Below, piece by piece: positions 1 through 11,542 of a DNA stretch of 64,000 bases (positions within the stretch are counted from its first letter, which is position 1; every line of letters begins with the position of its first letter). The position numbers were made by a program, and so were the translations under genes. The DNA comes from Sweltsa coloradensis. Its lineage: Eukaryota; Arthropoda; Insecta; Plecoptera; Chloroperlidae. Below the pieces are notes generated by a model. The model saw only the letters and a program-made list of their open reading frames with translations. It did no database searches and was not told where the DNA came from. The stretch spans positions 186,001 through 250,000 of the forward strand of contig JAMZAV010000356.1 of NCBI GenBank assembly GCA_024449915.1. The letters run 5' to 3'.

Positions 1-978
1 CCAATTTTAGCCCTTTTGAACCCGAGCGGCGCATGTAAAAAAACCTACGGGGAGTTGGGGCCCATAAAAAGTAAAAGCGATTAGTTATCTTTGGGGTTTT
101 TAAAAAAAGGGTTTTTTAGTTTTTCGTAAAAGACTTTTAAATTTTGCCCACCCGGAAAAAAAAAAAGATGTTTTTTTTAAAAAAATTGTTCTTTTTCCCT
201 TTTTTTGCGCTTTACTGAAAAAAAAGGGTGATCCGGGTTTTTGGGCAAATTTTAGGGGACCCTTTTGAATCGCTGAAAAAAAGGGGGCCCCCCAAAGTTT
301 TTAGGTACAAATTTGAACAAACTTCTCATAAAATTGTATAATCGTAAAAGATAAAATCCCGCCCCTTTAATGGATAAAGCATTTTTTTTAAGTTTAAAAG
401 GTTTTTAAAGGAAAAACCCCTTTCCCTTTTCAAAGTGCTTTTTTAAAAGCCCTTTTGGTGATTTTTTTCAATTTTTTTTGTTACTTTTTAAATTTTTATT
501 ATGGGACTCAAGAAAAATCATATTTTAAAACCCTTTTAAAATTTTTTGGATTTTGGCTAACTTTTTTAACTTTTTTTTTCCAAAAAGGGGACTTTCCCTC
601 CCCCCTTAACTTAATGTCCAAGTGAAATTTTTTAAAAAGTTGGGTTTGCCCCCCCCCGTTTGGGTCAGAATCTGCCAAAAAAGTCACGAAAATATCGCAC
701 TCAAAAACCGGGAAAAAAAACGTAAAATACGAAAATTCATGAAAAATATTTTTTTTGATTGTACCCAAAAAAGTTTTGGGACGTCAAGTTCAGAAAATTT
801 CGAAGATCCTCCGAATTTTTTTAAGACCCCCTTTTGCCGTTTTCCCGGTATCGTGCGAACAAATAGGGAAAAAAAAAAACCCGGCTAAATTTTTGGGGGT
901 CAGTGGGAAAAATTTGGAAGGGTTTTTGCTTCGTCATCCAACTTTAAATTGGGGGAAAAAAGGACAAAAGGGGGTCCG
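1..978 (-). mobile_element. Corrupted copy of Helentron-like element family A in a low-quality stretch
   Basis: From about 480 to 940 the sequence follows the family A element seen cleanly at 48629-49203: the word attgtacccaaaaa, then a felt match to gagatttcgaaggtccc, then the CCCGGTA..GAACAAA block, GGGGGTCAGTG and a terminal TTCG..TCATCCAAC. Nearly every mono-nucleotide run is lengthened relative to the clean copies, and frames break constantly. I read this as a real element rendered through poor base calling. No gene is supported. The first 480 bases hold the same kind of inflated AT-rich sequence. Confidence 0.55.
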
Positions 979-1769
979 AAGGCCCGTTAAAAAGGCCTCA
1001 ACCCCTAGCAAAATTTTGGCCCTTAACACCTTTGGTTCCGGGGGTTTCCGGCCGGGGCCGCAACCCCAAATTTTGGAAAAGTTCAACCCGGGGAAACGCG
1101 GCATTAATTTTTTTGGACGTGCCCTCGGGGGTCATTTTCCAAGGGCAGTGTGCTCGGCCCCCTGCTAAAGAAAAGTCTTCGAAGCCGGGGCCCTCCACTC
1201 GGCAAAGGGATCCCCAAAAGCCCAAAACTCTGATGACGTCACCCTTTACTGTAGCGTGGGGGCCCCCCCAAGAGGAGGGAGAAAGCCCTCCAAGGACCTA
1301 GGGCGACGTTCCCGATCTGGTGAGGACAACAAAAGGGATGCGCTAAAAAAGGGCCCCAAAGGAAGATTTTATGGACATCAACGCGCGCGGGGCACCCCAC
1401 TTTACTTAATTTTAAAAACCCTTGATGGTGTCCCATCGAGTAAAGTTGAAACCCCCCCAGCCGCCCCTTGATTTCTTATCACAAGCCGACCCCGATGGAA
1501 AATTTTGCAACCCCACATCGTTTTCCGGGGCCCAAAACGGCGCAGGGGGGGTTTTGCCCGGCCCCCCAACCCGCACGGGTGCACGCCCCGCGTCAAAAGG
1601 ATGGGGCCCACCCGTCGTAGTCAAGCCCACCCCCATGACTTTCGGCCTCCCCGCCTGGGACCCCAACCCCCCAAAATTTAAAAACACCACCAAGCTTGAA
1701 GAGGGGGCAGAGAAAAGGGGCGCTGCCCTTTCAAAAAACAAAGGGTGTAAAACCCCCCCCCCCCCCCAC
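979..1769. other. GC-rich, homopolymer-inflated stretch without a supportable gene
   Basis: Base composition turns GC-rich with many runs of 4 to 8 C, G or A. Open frames exist on both strands but none shows a recognisable motif, and they overlap each other. Because it leads straight into the LINE tail that follows, it may be upstream LINE coding sequence damaged by base-calling errors; that is inference. Confidence 0.35.
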
Positions 1770-2123
1770 CCGTGCCCCGAAGCAAGTTATGCCAATGACC
1801 ATGCACCTGCAGTACACCGACCTGGTGTTTTTTAAAAGATGTCTCAGCGGCGTGACTAATTTTGACGTGAGCGCGCGCATCATCCAGGGCGCGTGTTGGG
1901 AGGCGACGATAGTAGGCACCTTCGCCTCCAACCCCCTCCGGCCAAAGGAGTGCTCGGCTGACGTGCTTTTTCTTTCCGGGTTGTTAACCCATGGCACGAC
2001 CTGCCGCCCGCCCTCAAAGACTGCCCAGTGAGACATTTCCCTTCCCTATGCAAGGAGCACTTGTGCAAGGAGCACTTGTGCAAGGAGCACTTATGGGAGA
2101 ACCAGCTACAGGTGCCGTGTTAG
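1770..2123 (+). pseudogene. LINE reverse transcriptase C-terminal fragment (frameshifted)
   Basis: One frame reads HLQYTDLVFFKRCLSGVTNF, the style of the region after the RT domain in CR1/Jockey-type non-LTR elements. After a frameshift near 1980 another frame reads NPWHDLPPALKDCPVRHFPS, matching the usual W-x-x-LP end motif, followed by CKEHL three times and a TAG at 2121-2123. The CKEHL repeats come from a 15-bp unit repeated three times at 2049-2092. It is a 5'-truncated dead LINE copy; the exact clade is not determined. Confidence 0.5.
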
Positions 2124-2173
2124 TTTCACGTGCTTAAGCAAGGCTCTTCGCGGCACGAAATTTCTACTAGATT

Positions 2174-2825
2174 TTAAAGGGGCTAAAAAACCCAAATTTT
2201 ATTTTTTTACCACGTGATCTATAGCACAATATTACACTCAAATGACCATTTAAAAAATTTTATCTTGTCACTGTGATTTAACACTAATGTTTCAATTTTT
2301 TTAAGCCAGAAATTTGCGAAAATTGGTGTTTTGGAAAATTTCTTAAATCGGATGTAACCTGATTATTTTTTGGTCCATATAGATACTAGAGCATAGTACC
2401 AATCTAAAATGCCCTTTTATAACATCGTGTCTTGAAACTGTGCCCAAATATACCCTCAAACACGCAAAAATATGCATTCCAAAATCACACCCCATCTTGG
2501 TAATCAGCATATTTTGAACAAACTACTTGCCCAAATTACAAAACAAAATATAGAAAATTTACAGAAAAGGCTGTAGAGTACGTCAATAATGGCCAATATT
2601 TTTTTGGATCAAAATCCTCCAAGGTCACGGGGCATAAAGATCGTCCCCATGTTATTTCTTATGAGAGATTTTTGCCGATGGGACCTAGCTCGAAAAATGT
2701 CACGTTTGACAATTTTTTGGGAGGTCATGGTGGGCCCAATAATATTTCTGTTAATTGCTCAATTCATAACTAGTTAGCCTGAATGAAATATATTTTTTGA
2801 GTTTAGCGGTTAAATACCCCTTTAA
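2174..2825 (+). mobile_element. TTAA-flanked MITE, family E, copy 1
   Basis: About 650 bp beginning TTAA-AGGGGCTA and ending TACCCCT-TTAA, so short inverted ends abut TTAA on both sides. The same body recurs at 23823-24440, 24693-25910, 49612-51306 and 62150-62745. No transposase is visible. TTAA targeting is typical of piggyBac and Kolobok relatives; the superfamily is inferred from the target only. Confidence 0.6.
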
Positions 2826-2904
2826 GTGTTATTGTAAAATATTTTCTAGCGTCGACGCCGTTTCTTGTAGTTCGATGTACAAGGATAAAAATCCTTTGGT
2901 CAGT

Positions 2905-2983
2905 ACTGTCGATCTCGTCGGGATTCGAACCGGGACCTCTGGAATCAGAGTCCCAGTGAGTGTGGTAAACCAACACTGTCGCA
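2905..2983 (-). repeat. tRNA-like sequence, probable SINE head
   Basis: On the minus strand this shows a tRNA-type anticodon arm (ACTCTGATTC core) followed by a T-arm B box with GGTTCGAATCC. The centre resembles tRNA-Gln(CUG). Acceptor ends do not pair well and the flanks (3018-3066) resemble the body of the SINE at 13903-14322, so a retroposon origin is more likely than a functional tRNA gene. Confidence 0.45.
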
Positions 2984-3319
2984 AGGAATGGTATTACATC
3001 GACAGTGTTGCCTCCATAGTCACCGTTTGCACATTCCTTAGCCAAAAACTGATCGACTAAGATCCACATCATTAGTTCACAAATTCTGAAATATAATCCT
3101 GGACCATCTCTATTGGAAGCACTCTTATAACCATAAGACCAACGAACTGAACGTCATTAATTACAACCAAAAGAAATTCTTTAAAAAACAAAATAAATGT
3201 CAAAAATTATAAATTATAGAAAGGAAGGGTGTGCACACAAAAACGACTTATCTTGAACACCCTCTTTAATTTTTTTTATTAAATTCATGTCTTAATAAGA
3301 GTAATGATCCATTTAATTA

Positions 3320-3325
3320 TTTATT
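3320..3325 (-). terminator. Polyadenylation signal AATAAA after the exon array of gene 5
   Basis: TTTATT on the plus strand gives AATAAA on the minus strand about 90 bases past the stop codon of the last array unit. It is the only well-placed signal I see downstream of gene 5; none lies between units of the array. Confidence 0.45.
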
Positions 3326-3415
3326 TATAATTATATTCACAACAAATTGATGAAATAATGACAATTTTAAGTTTGAGTAATAATAATTCTTCATCTTTAA
3401 GAAACTCTGCTCGTC

Positions 3416-6400
3416 TTATCCCGGTAGCAAACTTCTGACTAAAGTCAGTGCCCCTGCCACGGGGTCTAAGGGTGGAGGTGCAAGTATAGCAGCCGGTTGC
3501 GCCAGGCTCGAAAACAATCTGACCACGGACTGGAGCAAGTTGACGAACTGAGCCATGGTAGAGTAGTCCAGTACTGGAGCAGTCTCACGCGCAGGTACAG
3601 GCGCACTGGACACACCCCTCAGCTGAACGGAACACAGAACCAGGTTTACTCATTATACCGGTAGCAAACTTCTGACTAAAGTCAATGCGCCTGCCATGGG
3701 GTCTAAGGGTGGAGGTGCGGGTATAGCGGCCGGTTGCGCCATGCTCGAGAACAATCTGACCACGGACTGGAGGAAGTTTGACGAACTGAGCCAGGCTAGA
3801 GAAGTCCAGTACAGGAGCAGTCTCCAGGTACAGGCGCAATGGACACACCCCCCCCAGCTGAACGCAAGAACAAACCAGGGTTAGTCATTATACCGGTAGC
3901 AAACTTCTGACTAAGGTCAATGCGCCTGCATGGGGTCTAAGGGTGGAGGTGCGGGTATAGCAGGCCGGTTGCGCCATGCTCCCGGGAAACAATCTGACCA
4001 CGGACTGGAGGAAGTTGACGAACTGAGCCAGGCTAGAGAAGTCCAGTACAGGACCAGTCTCAGGTACAGGCGCACTGGACACACCCCTCAGCTGAACGGA
4101 ACACAGAACCAGGGTTAGTCATTATACCGGTAGCAAACTTCTGACTAAAGTCAATGCGCCTGCCATGGGGTCTAAGGGTGGAGGTGCGGGTATAGCGGCC
4201 GGTTGCGCCATGCTCGAGAACAATCTGACCACGGACTGGAGGAAGTTGACGAACTGAGCCAGGCTAGAGAAGTCCAGTACAGGAGCAGTCTCAGGTACAG
4301 GCGCACTGGACACACCCCTCAGCTGAACGGGACACAGAACCAGGTTAGTCTGATACGGTAGCAAACTTCGACTAAGGTCAATGCGCCTGTCAGGGGTTTA
4401 AAGGTAGAGGTGCGGTATAGCGCCGTTAGCCGAGCGTCGAGAAAATTGACCACGGACTGGAGGAAGTTGCGAATGAGCCAGGTAGAGAAGCCAGTCAGAG
4501 CAGCTACTCACGGATGCAAGTGCGACACGGACCACCTAGCTGAAGCAACAAGAACCAGGGTGTCATTACGGTAGCAAACTTGACTAAGGTCAATGCCGTC
4601 TTGGTCTAAGGGGGAGGTGCGGTATACGGCGTTGCGCCTGCCGAGAATCTGCGGAAAGGAGGAAGTTGCGACTGAGCCAGGCTAGAGAAGCAATGGAGCA
4701 GTTCAGTTCAGGCGCACTGGACAACCCTCAGCTGAACGAGACAGAAACCAGGTTAGTCATTAACGGAAGCAAACTTCTGACAAGGTCATGCGCCTGCCAG
4801 GGGTCTAAGGTGGAGGTGGGGTATAGCGCCGTGCGCCATGCTCGAGAACAACTGACCAGGTGGGGAAGTTGACGAACTGACAGGTAGAGAAGCTCCGCAT
4901 AGGAGTTAAGGTAGGTGGCACACCCTCAGTGAACGGGACCAGCACGGGGAGTCATTAACCGGAAAATTCTGAAAAGGTCAATGCGCCGTGCCATAGGGTC
5001 TAAGGGTTGAGGTCGGCAAAGGCCATGCCCAGCCGAAGACAACAGACCAGGATGGAGGAATTGACAGAGCAGCTAGAAAGTCCAGTCGCAGTCATGGGTT
5101 AAGGCGCATGGGGCACCCTCAGCTGAACGGGGACACAGAACCAGGTACATTATACACGGTAGCAAATTCTGACTAAAGTCAAGCGCCTGCATAGGGTCTA
5201 AGGTAGGAGAGTCGGCCGGTTGCGCCATGCTCGAGAACATTGACCACGCTGAAGGAACTGACCAGGAACAAGTCGTACGACTCTACAGGTCAGGCGCCAT
5301 GGACACCCCAGCGCGGGAACGGAACCCAGCGTTCTCATATACGGTACAACTTCGGACTAAGGTCATGCCCTGCAGGGTCTAAGGGGGAGGGGGGTAGCAG
5401 GCCGGTTGGCCACGCTCAGAAACAAAAGACCGGAGAATTTACCGAAGCACTGTAAGAAGTCCAGTACGAGCCTTAGGTCAGGGTCAGGAGCTCACCCCTC
5501 ATGAAGGAACACAGAACAGGTTGCTCATATACGTAGCAACTTCTGACAAGGTAGCACCCAAGGTCTAGGGTGGAGCCTGCGGGTAAGCGGCCGTGCCTGC
5601 TCGAGAACCAATCTGACCACGGATGGGAAAGTTGACGAATGAGCCATAGAGAAGTCAGTAAGGAGGTGTCAGGCGCACTGGACACACCCTCAGCTGAAAC
5701 GAACACAGAACCAAGGGTTAGTCATTATACCGGTAGCAAACTCTGACTAAGGTCATGCGCCTGCATGGTCTAAGGTGGAGGTGCGGGACAGCGCCGGTGG
5801 CCAGCTCGAGACAATACGGGACTGGAAGTGAGAACTGAGCCATGGTAGAGGAAGTCGTAGGAGCGCGGTACACGCACTGGACACACCCCTCACTGAAGCA
5901 AGACAGAACCAGGTTAGTATTATCACCGGAGAACTTCTGACTAAGGTCAACGTCATAGGTCTAAGGTGGAGGGCGGGTTAGCGCCAGGTTGCGCATGCTG
6001 GAACAACATTGAGCCACGACAGGTTGACGAAAACGGCCAGATAGTCAGTACTGGAGCAGTCTCACGGCACTGGACACACTCGCTAGCCGAACGGGCCCGA
6101 ACCAGGAATTACACGGAGAAATTTGATCAAGGTCACGGCACGGGTCTAAGGGTGGAGTCAGGCCGTGCACCCCGTTGCCATGCTCGAGAACAATCTGACC
6201 ACGGACTGGAGGAAGTTGACGAACTGAGCCAGGCTAGAGAAGTCCAGTACAGGAGCAGTGTCAGGCGCACTGGACACACCCCTCAGCTGAACGGAACACA
6301 GAACCAGGGTTAGTCATTATACCGGTAGCAAACTTCTGACTAAGGTCAATGCGCCTGCCATGGGGTCTAAGGGTGGAGGTGCGGGTATAGCGGCCGGTTG

Positions 6401-6541
6401 CGCCATGCTCGAGAACAATCTGACCACGGACTGGAGGAAGTTGACGAACTGAGCCAGGCTAGAGAAGTCCAGTACAGGAGCAGTGTCAGGCGCACTGGAC
6501 ACACCCCTCAGCTGAACGCAACACAGAACCAGGGTTACTCA
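3416..6541 (-). repeat. Tandem array of about 15 copies of a terminal coding exon (unit about 234 bp)
   Basis: Unit starts recur near 3416, 3657, 3890, 4125, 4347, 4563, 4757, 4950, 5146, 5333, 5523, 5718, 5917, 6105 and 6306. On the minus strand each clean unit contains a 3' splice site (TCTGTG..CGTTCAG), a 64-codon frame starting LRGVSSAP and ending LVRSLLPV, a TAA stop, then the next acceptor about 20 bases later. Clean units at both ends (3416-4340 and 6180-6541) are nearly identical, while central units are only about 190-200 bp long through scattered single-base losses. The 3'-most unit differs most (ARETAPVLDYSTMAQF). Confidence 0.85.
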
Positions 6542-8697
6542 TGTGATGTGGATTTACGTATTTTTGGGGGAGCGTATTTTTTAATTACATTATTTTTTAT
6601 TATAATTTTATGTTTATTAAATCAAATTATGTGTTTAATTAATTTAAAAAAGACCTTAATTGTCAATTTACTCATTTATGCTTGTACTAATTGGATGAGC
6701 GAAGCGAGCGAAGCGAAGATTCCATTCTACTACACTGAAGAAAAAAATCCGGATTGTTTTTTTTTCTTTTTTTTCTCTGTATATTTGTGTGTTTGTTTAC
6801 ACGATTCCGGCTTAACCGATACTCCAATTGCAATGAAATTTTCTGGAACCCTCTGAAATTTCTGAACTTAGAACTGTCACGTTTTTGAGCGCAATTGAAA
6901 AATTATTTCTTATGAAAACCGCAAGTTTACGATTTTTTTATTTTTAAAATTTCTTCGACTTATAACACCTACATGCTTTATCCGATTGAAATGATTTCTT
7001 CACAAAACCTTAATTTTATAAATTAATATATTATTGTGAATTTTGACCGCAATCAAAAAATTATTTCTCATGATAATCGCAATTTTACAATTATTTTGTT
7101 TTCAAAAAAAAATTACTTATAACACCTACATGCGTTATCCGATTGTAATGATTTTTTCACAGAACCTTAATTTTATGAATTTATATATTCTTGGGAAATT
7201 TGAGCGTTATTAAAAAAATATTTCACATGGAAATCGCAATTTTACGCTTTTTTCGTTTTAAAACAATTACGCTCATTAAACAACGCGCCTTAAAAAGCGT
7301 TTGTAAAGCTTCCTCATAGATTTAATTGATTTATTGACGAACCAATAGTGTAACTATTAATTTAGTTAATTATATTATCTATATACTTACAGTTTAATAA
7401 TTTGCTGATTTATTACATTTTAATTATTTAACAAATGTGTTAGTTACCTTCTTACTTAATTACGTTATTACATTTATGGATTAACAAACTAATAAATGCA
7501 GTAGTTTATTAGGAAATGAATGTGTTAACTTATTATTCTATTAATGTATTCTTACATTAATCAATTCGTTTGTTTATTAATACTTTTGATATTTTCTTGA
7601 TAACTTAGCTAAGGCTTCCGAGCCACTAGAGTTTGGATATTACATAACGTCAAACGGTTAAAATTTCATGACCATTTTTTTTACTAGGAAGCTTCGCAAA
7701 CGCTTTTTCAGGCGTGTTGTTGGATGAGCGTAAATAAAAAAAAAATTAAAAAAACGTTAAATTGTGATTTTCATGAGAAATAATTTTTCGATTGCGCTCA
7801 AATTTCCCATGAATATATTTTTATTTATGAAATGAAGGTTCTATGAACAAATCGTTATGATCGTATAAGTATGTAGGTGTTGTATAAGTCGAAGATTTTT
7901 TTTTAAAGAAAAAAGCGTAAAATTGCGATTTTCATGAAAAAAATTTCGATTGGGCTCAAATTTCACACGAATATATAAATCCATAAAATAAAGGTTCTGT
8001 GAAAAGATCATTACAGTCAGATAAAGTATGTAGGTGTTTTAAGTCGAAGAAATATTTAAAAATTGGAAAAAATAGGAAAATTGCGATTTTTATAAGTAAC
8101 TTTTTTTTATTGCGCTCAAATTTCACAGGAATATATAAATTAGTAAAATTAAGATTCTGTGAAAAAAATCATTACAATCGGATAAAGCATGTAGGCGTTA
8201 AAAGTCGAAGATTTTTTTTTAAATCGAAAAAAAACGTAAAATTGCGATTTTCATGAGAAATAATTTTTCGATTGCGCTCAAAAACGTGGCAGTTCTAAGT
8301 TTAAAATATTTCAAAGGCCTTTAGAAAATTTCATAGCAATTGGAGTATCGGTTTAACCGAAATCGTGACAACAAACACACAAAAATACAAAAAAAAGATA
8401 AAAAATCATTCCAGATTTTTTTCTCCAGTGTAGTAAAATGGAACCTTCGCTTCGCTCGCCACGCTCGCTACGCTCATGCGATTATTTCTGAGAAAAAAAC
8501 ATGAAACGTTCAGCCAATGAGAAGAAACCAACATATAAAAAACCGATCCCAATGGTGTCGAACAATATTATTTAACGAATTATACAAATAATGTAGTTTA
8601 TGCAAAAATAAAATAAAACAAAGCCTGGTCTGAACATGATTCTTACCACGGTAGATAGGATGAGGGTTGAAATTAGTGAAGCTGTTATGAAGTTCAT
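6317..8697 (-). CDS. Gene 5: small secreted protein, exon 1 plus array-type terminal exon
   Basis: Exon 1 is 8697-8647 (MNFITASLISTLILSTV, donor GTAAGA); the nearest terminal exon is 6511-6317 (acceptor GTTCAG, LRGVSSAPDTAPVLDFSS... LLPV, TAA). The intron is phase 0 and lies inside the signal peptide, with cleavage likely after VSSA. The predicted product is 81 residues; the mature part is Ala/Pro/Leu-rich, with an amphipathic-looking stretch FSSLAQFVNFLQSVVRLFSS and a PAPPPLDP linker. Gene 4 is a clear paralogue: same exon sizes, similar signal peptide, and matching sequence upstream of the ATG and at the intron start. Product family not recognised; secretion is inferred from the signal peptide. 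About 14 further copies of the terminal exon follow, so which acceptor is used is open. Confidence 0.65.
6691..7316 (+). mobile_element. Helentron-like element family B, copy 1
   Basis: Starts TTGGATGAGCG at 6691, then GAAGCGAGCG. It contains sub-repeats of about 150 bp built around TGCGCTCAAATTTCACACGA and TCGGATAAAGCATG-type words, and ends with GCTCATTAAACAACGCG, a GCG..CGC hairpin and TCCTCA in place of TCCTAG. It carries no coding capacity. Confidence 0.55.
7317..7683. other. AT-rich spacer between two facing family B elements
   Basis: No gene, splice signal or clear repeat; TTAATTTATTA-type sequence. It separates two family B copies whose 3' ends face each other, which could form a large cruciform. 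Confidence 0.5.
7684..8478 (-). mobile_element. Helentron-like element family B, copy 2 (inverted)
   Basis: Begins CTAGGAAGCTTCGC on the plus strand (the element's 3' end), then the hairpin bases and GTTGGATGAGCG. Three internal sub-repeats follow, and it ends at the GAAGCGAAGG-type terminus, in inverse orientation to the copy at 6691. Confidence 0.55.
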
Positions 8698-8705
8698 GGT
8701 GAGCT

Positions 8706-8806
8706 GGGTCTGCAACACTTCTGCAATGTAGCTGCGTCCACTGCTAAGTACGACAAGTACACCACACACATTGGAGCCGTCAATCTTTAGCCAATCACGC
8801 ACTAGT
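8706..8806 (-). promoter_or_regulatory. Upstream region of gene 5, conserved with gene 4
   Basis: Two blocks match the region upstream of gene 4: GGTCTGCAACACTTCTGCAA (8707-8726, next to the start codon) and CTTTAGCCAATCACG (8788-8802). On the minus strand the second reads GTGATTGG, an inverted CCAAT-box core. Spacing of both blocks is similar in the two genes, as expected for duplicated promoters. Confidence 0.5.
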
Positions 8807-9274
8807 ACACGGGGAGCACGTTGGATTGATTGGTTATTGCTTAACGTTGAAGAAAATAATTAGTTTCATGTGTTTTGTTTTATCTGTGGTTTTAAAATCG
8901 CCCTTTGACCGATTCGAGTCGAAGAAACACGGCTGAAGATTGACAAAATGAAAGAGGACCATTGATAAAACATCAACAACATTTTTGGTCGGGACATAAC
9001 TTTACTTGTCACATACCAAACTCGACACCTCATATTTTGCAATATTTCTTATGTAGAGATACAAGCTCTATCTATTGATTCATATATTTCTATCACAACC
9101 ACATAACAATCTTGTCATCTGTTAATTGTTCGCATTTCCAAACTAATGGGGGGAGCGTTAGCTACATTTACTCAAGCTATTATTTATTTATTTATTTATA
9201 TCTATATATATCTATTTATATGGATTGTTGCAGGTTTTCGTGGCCCGTTGTATGTACAATACTAGGTTCTTGGG
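8807..9274. other. AT-rich intergenic sequence
   Basis: Holds a TTTATTTATTTATA-type microsatellite near 9180-9220 and no supportable gene. Confidence 0.5.
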
Positions 9275-9519
9275 TTAAACCGCGTCGAAATGATGAACCA
9301 GTGCGGAGACTGGGTGTCCAGCGACGTTTCATCTGATCTACGTCAGACATCATCAGGGGGACTGTGACTTCACGAAGGTTAAAGTCACAGTGGCTGGCAC
9401 GCGCCCGACCGCCTCCTTATATACCTGAAAAGGTGCGGGGCGGCGAGGTCAAATCTAAAAACCATGATCAAGTCCCTAATCTATTGTAGTGAAACCTTTT
9501 TACTACGGCTTCTTGTCAT
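9275..9519. repeat. Inverted terminal repeat (pLTR) of Penelope-like element 1, left
   Basis: Reverse complement of 11543-11783 at roughly 95% by eye, including the GC-rich block GGTGCGGGGCGGCGAGG. Penelope-like elements are known to carry such pseudo-LTRs in direct or inverted arrangement. Confidence 0.8.
9316..9360 (-). ncRNA. Hammerhead-ribozyme-like core in the left pLTR
   Basis: On the minus strand CTGATGA is followed by stem II GTCTGA/TCAGAT around a CGTAGA loop, then GAAACGTC. Hammerhead motifs are an established feature of Penelope-like pLTRs. The pair closing stem II carries a C to T change and the stem III partner reads GACACC, so this copy looks decayed. Confidence 0.5.
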
Positions 9520-9836
9520 CATCTTGTGAATTGTTGGATTTAGCATCTGCATCGTATAGAACGAAAACTGTGAAATGTTCCTCAACTGCTATGCTTATCA
9601 CCGTAGGGTTCTGATATCAGAACAGAAGTGCAACATATGTTGCACTTCTTTAGTCTGATTATGTCTATTAATGCTACTTGACGAGGCATCAGAATTGGCT
9701 TCCAGGCATGAGCCTGACCTAGTTATGACTTTGGCTATCGTCTCTTTTGTTTAGATTGTGAGGCCGTTTCTCAATCTCTACAGATTCCCTGATGATACTG
9801 GTCTGGAGTCGCTGGACAGGGCAAATGGTTCTTGTG

Positions 9837-11501
9837 TTATCGAAATCTATAACATGAGAGAGAGCTTTTGCATGTTGCGCCAAGGCCGAATTCTTGTCTC
9901 CTGCTTTTACAGCATTTGAAAGAATGTTCTTTGATCCTAACGGCTATGCGTCTACCTGTTTGGCCTATATATGTTTGGTCACAGTCACCACATGGCACCT
10001 CGTAAACCCCCTTTCCCTCCAGATGGATTGAGTCTTTCGCATTTCTCAGGAAGGATCCTACTTTTCTATCAGTGGAGAAAATAGTCTCAATGTTTTGGCG
10101 ATTGAGGATTCTTCCTATGATATCGGTAGTGCCCTTGACATATGGGAGGAATGCTCTAGATCGTGGTTTTTCTTTCTCCTTAGTAGCATCTTGGGATTTG
10201 GTTGGGTCCCGTTTGATAGCTCTGGTGATATCTCTATCCGAATAACCATTCACAGATAGCGCCACCCGGAGATTGTCAAATTCCTTCTTGGAGTTAGATG
10301 CGTCAGTCAGGTTTCCAGAACGGCTAACCAGAGTGTTAACCACGGAAAACATCTGAGCAAGGCAGTGGTGGAATTCCGCATTAAGATACCGATTAGTGTG
10401 AGTTGGTTTCCTGTAGACAGTGTGTCCCAAACTACCATCCCCATTATTAATCACCAAAACATATAAAAACGGGAGACTGTTATTGGATTCTACCTCCATG
10501 GTGAACTGAATATTTGGGTGAAGACCGTTTAGGTACTGCAGAAATATATTCAACTTCTCAGCGCCATGCGGCCATATGGCGTAAATATCGTCCACATATC
10601 GTATCCATTCTGAAGGTTTGTTGGGTGCAGCAGCTAAAGCCTTCTTTTCGAAATCCACCATGAAAAGGTTGGCAATTGCTGGTGACAGTGGAGAGCCCAT
10701 AGGAGCTCCCTCAACTTGCTTGTAGAACTTGCCATCGAAAAGAAAGTAAGTTGACGACATGCAGTGCCTCGCCAACTTCATGATGTCCTTTGGCATTGAA
10801 TAGGTCTTTTCTATTGTGTCAAGAGCTTCCTTCACTGGGATGTTCGTAAACAACGAAACCACATCGAAACTAACCAAAATGTCCCCAGGACGAACCTTCC
10901 ACTCTTTGAGCAGCTCAATCGTATGTGTAGAGTTTTTCACATATGAATCGGCATCCTTGTGTAAGGTTGAAACTTTATCGCTAGGAATCTAGCCAGGGCT
11001 TGAGTTGGAGATCCCACAGCACTCAATGGGTCGAAGTGGAGCTCCCACTTTATGGATTTTTGGTAGGCCATATATTCTGGGGGTGCGTGAGGATTTCTCC
11101 ATCGAAATGATGTATTTTTGAGCTTCTGAATTTATGTTGGAGGCTTTGATAAGGGTTCGAGTGGTCTTCTCCAAGTATGTAGTTAGATCTCTTGGAGTAG
11201 CTGTGTACGCTTTGTCTTCTAATAAGGCTTACATTTTGTCTTTACAGTCAGAGCTGTTTAGTATGACCGTGGCATTTCCCTTATCTGCTGGCAGAACAAT
11301 GATATTGGTGTTTTTCCTGAGCTCCTTCAGGGCACGAAGCTCTTTGTCAGGTACATTTCTTGAAGGAGGTTTGGCCTTGCGGAGGACCTTGGCTATGTCT
11401 TGACGTACCTTCTCAGCTTCATCATCAGGAAAGCCCATTATTGCTGATTCAACACCAAAGATAATATCTTCAACTGGTAAGTGACTGGGGGGCAACTGCA
11501 A
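9837..11501 (-). pseudogene. Penelope-like element 1: reverse transcriptase with GIY-YIG endonuclease, frameshifted
   Basis: Three blocks in order on the minus strand. 11501-11229 is the N-terminal region with IIVLPADKGNATVILN. 11174-10989 has PRIYGLPKIHKVGAPLRPI. 10940-9837 covers the RT palm (SFDVVSLFTNIPV, GAPMGSPLSPAIANLF, RYVDDIYAIW), thumb and linker, ending VYEVPCGDCDQTYIGQTGRR, the start of a GIY-YIG nuclease domain. The family copies itself by target-primed reverse transcription in the nucleus. Frames are interrupted between blocks and the nuclease end is disturbed after about residue 345, so this copy is not intact. It lies between genes 4 and 5 and is unrelated to them. Confidence 0.85.
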
Positions 11502-11542
11502 AATCTAAATCAAACAGTTCACAAAAAACCCCAGTAGGGCCA

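Noticed and set aside
3696..6856. Plus-strand open frames across the tandem array
   Set aside because: They are the complement of the minus-strand exon units, lack starts in context, and are cut by each unit boundary.
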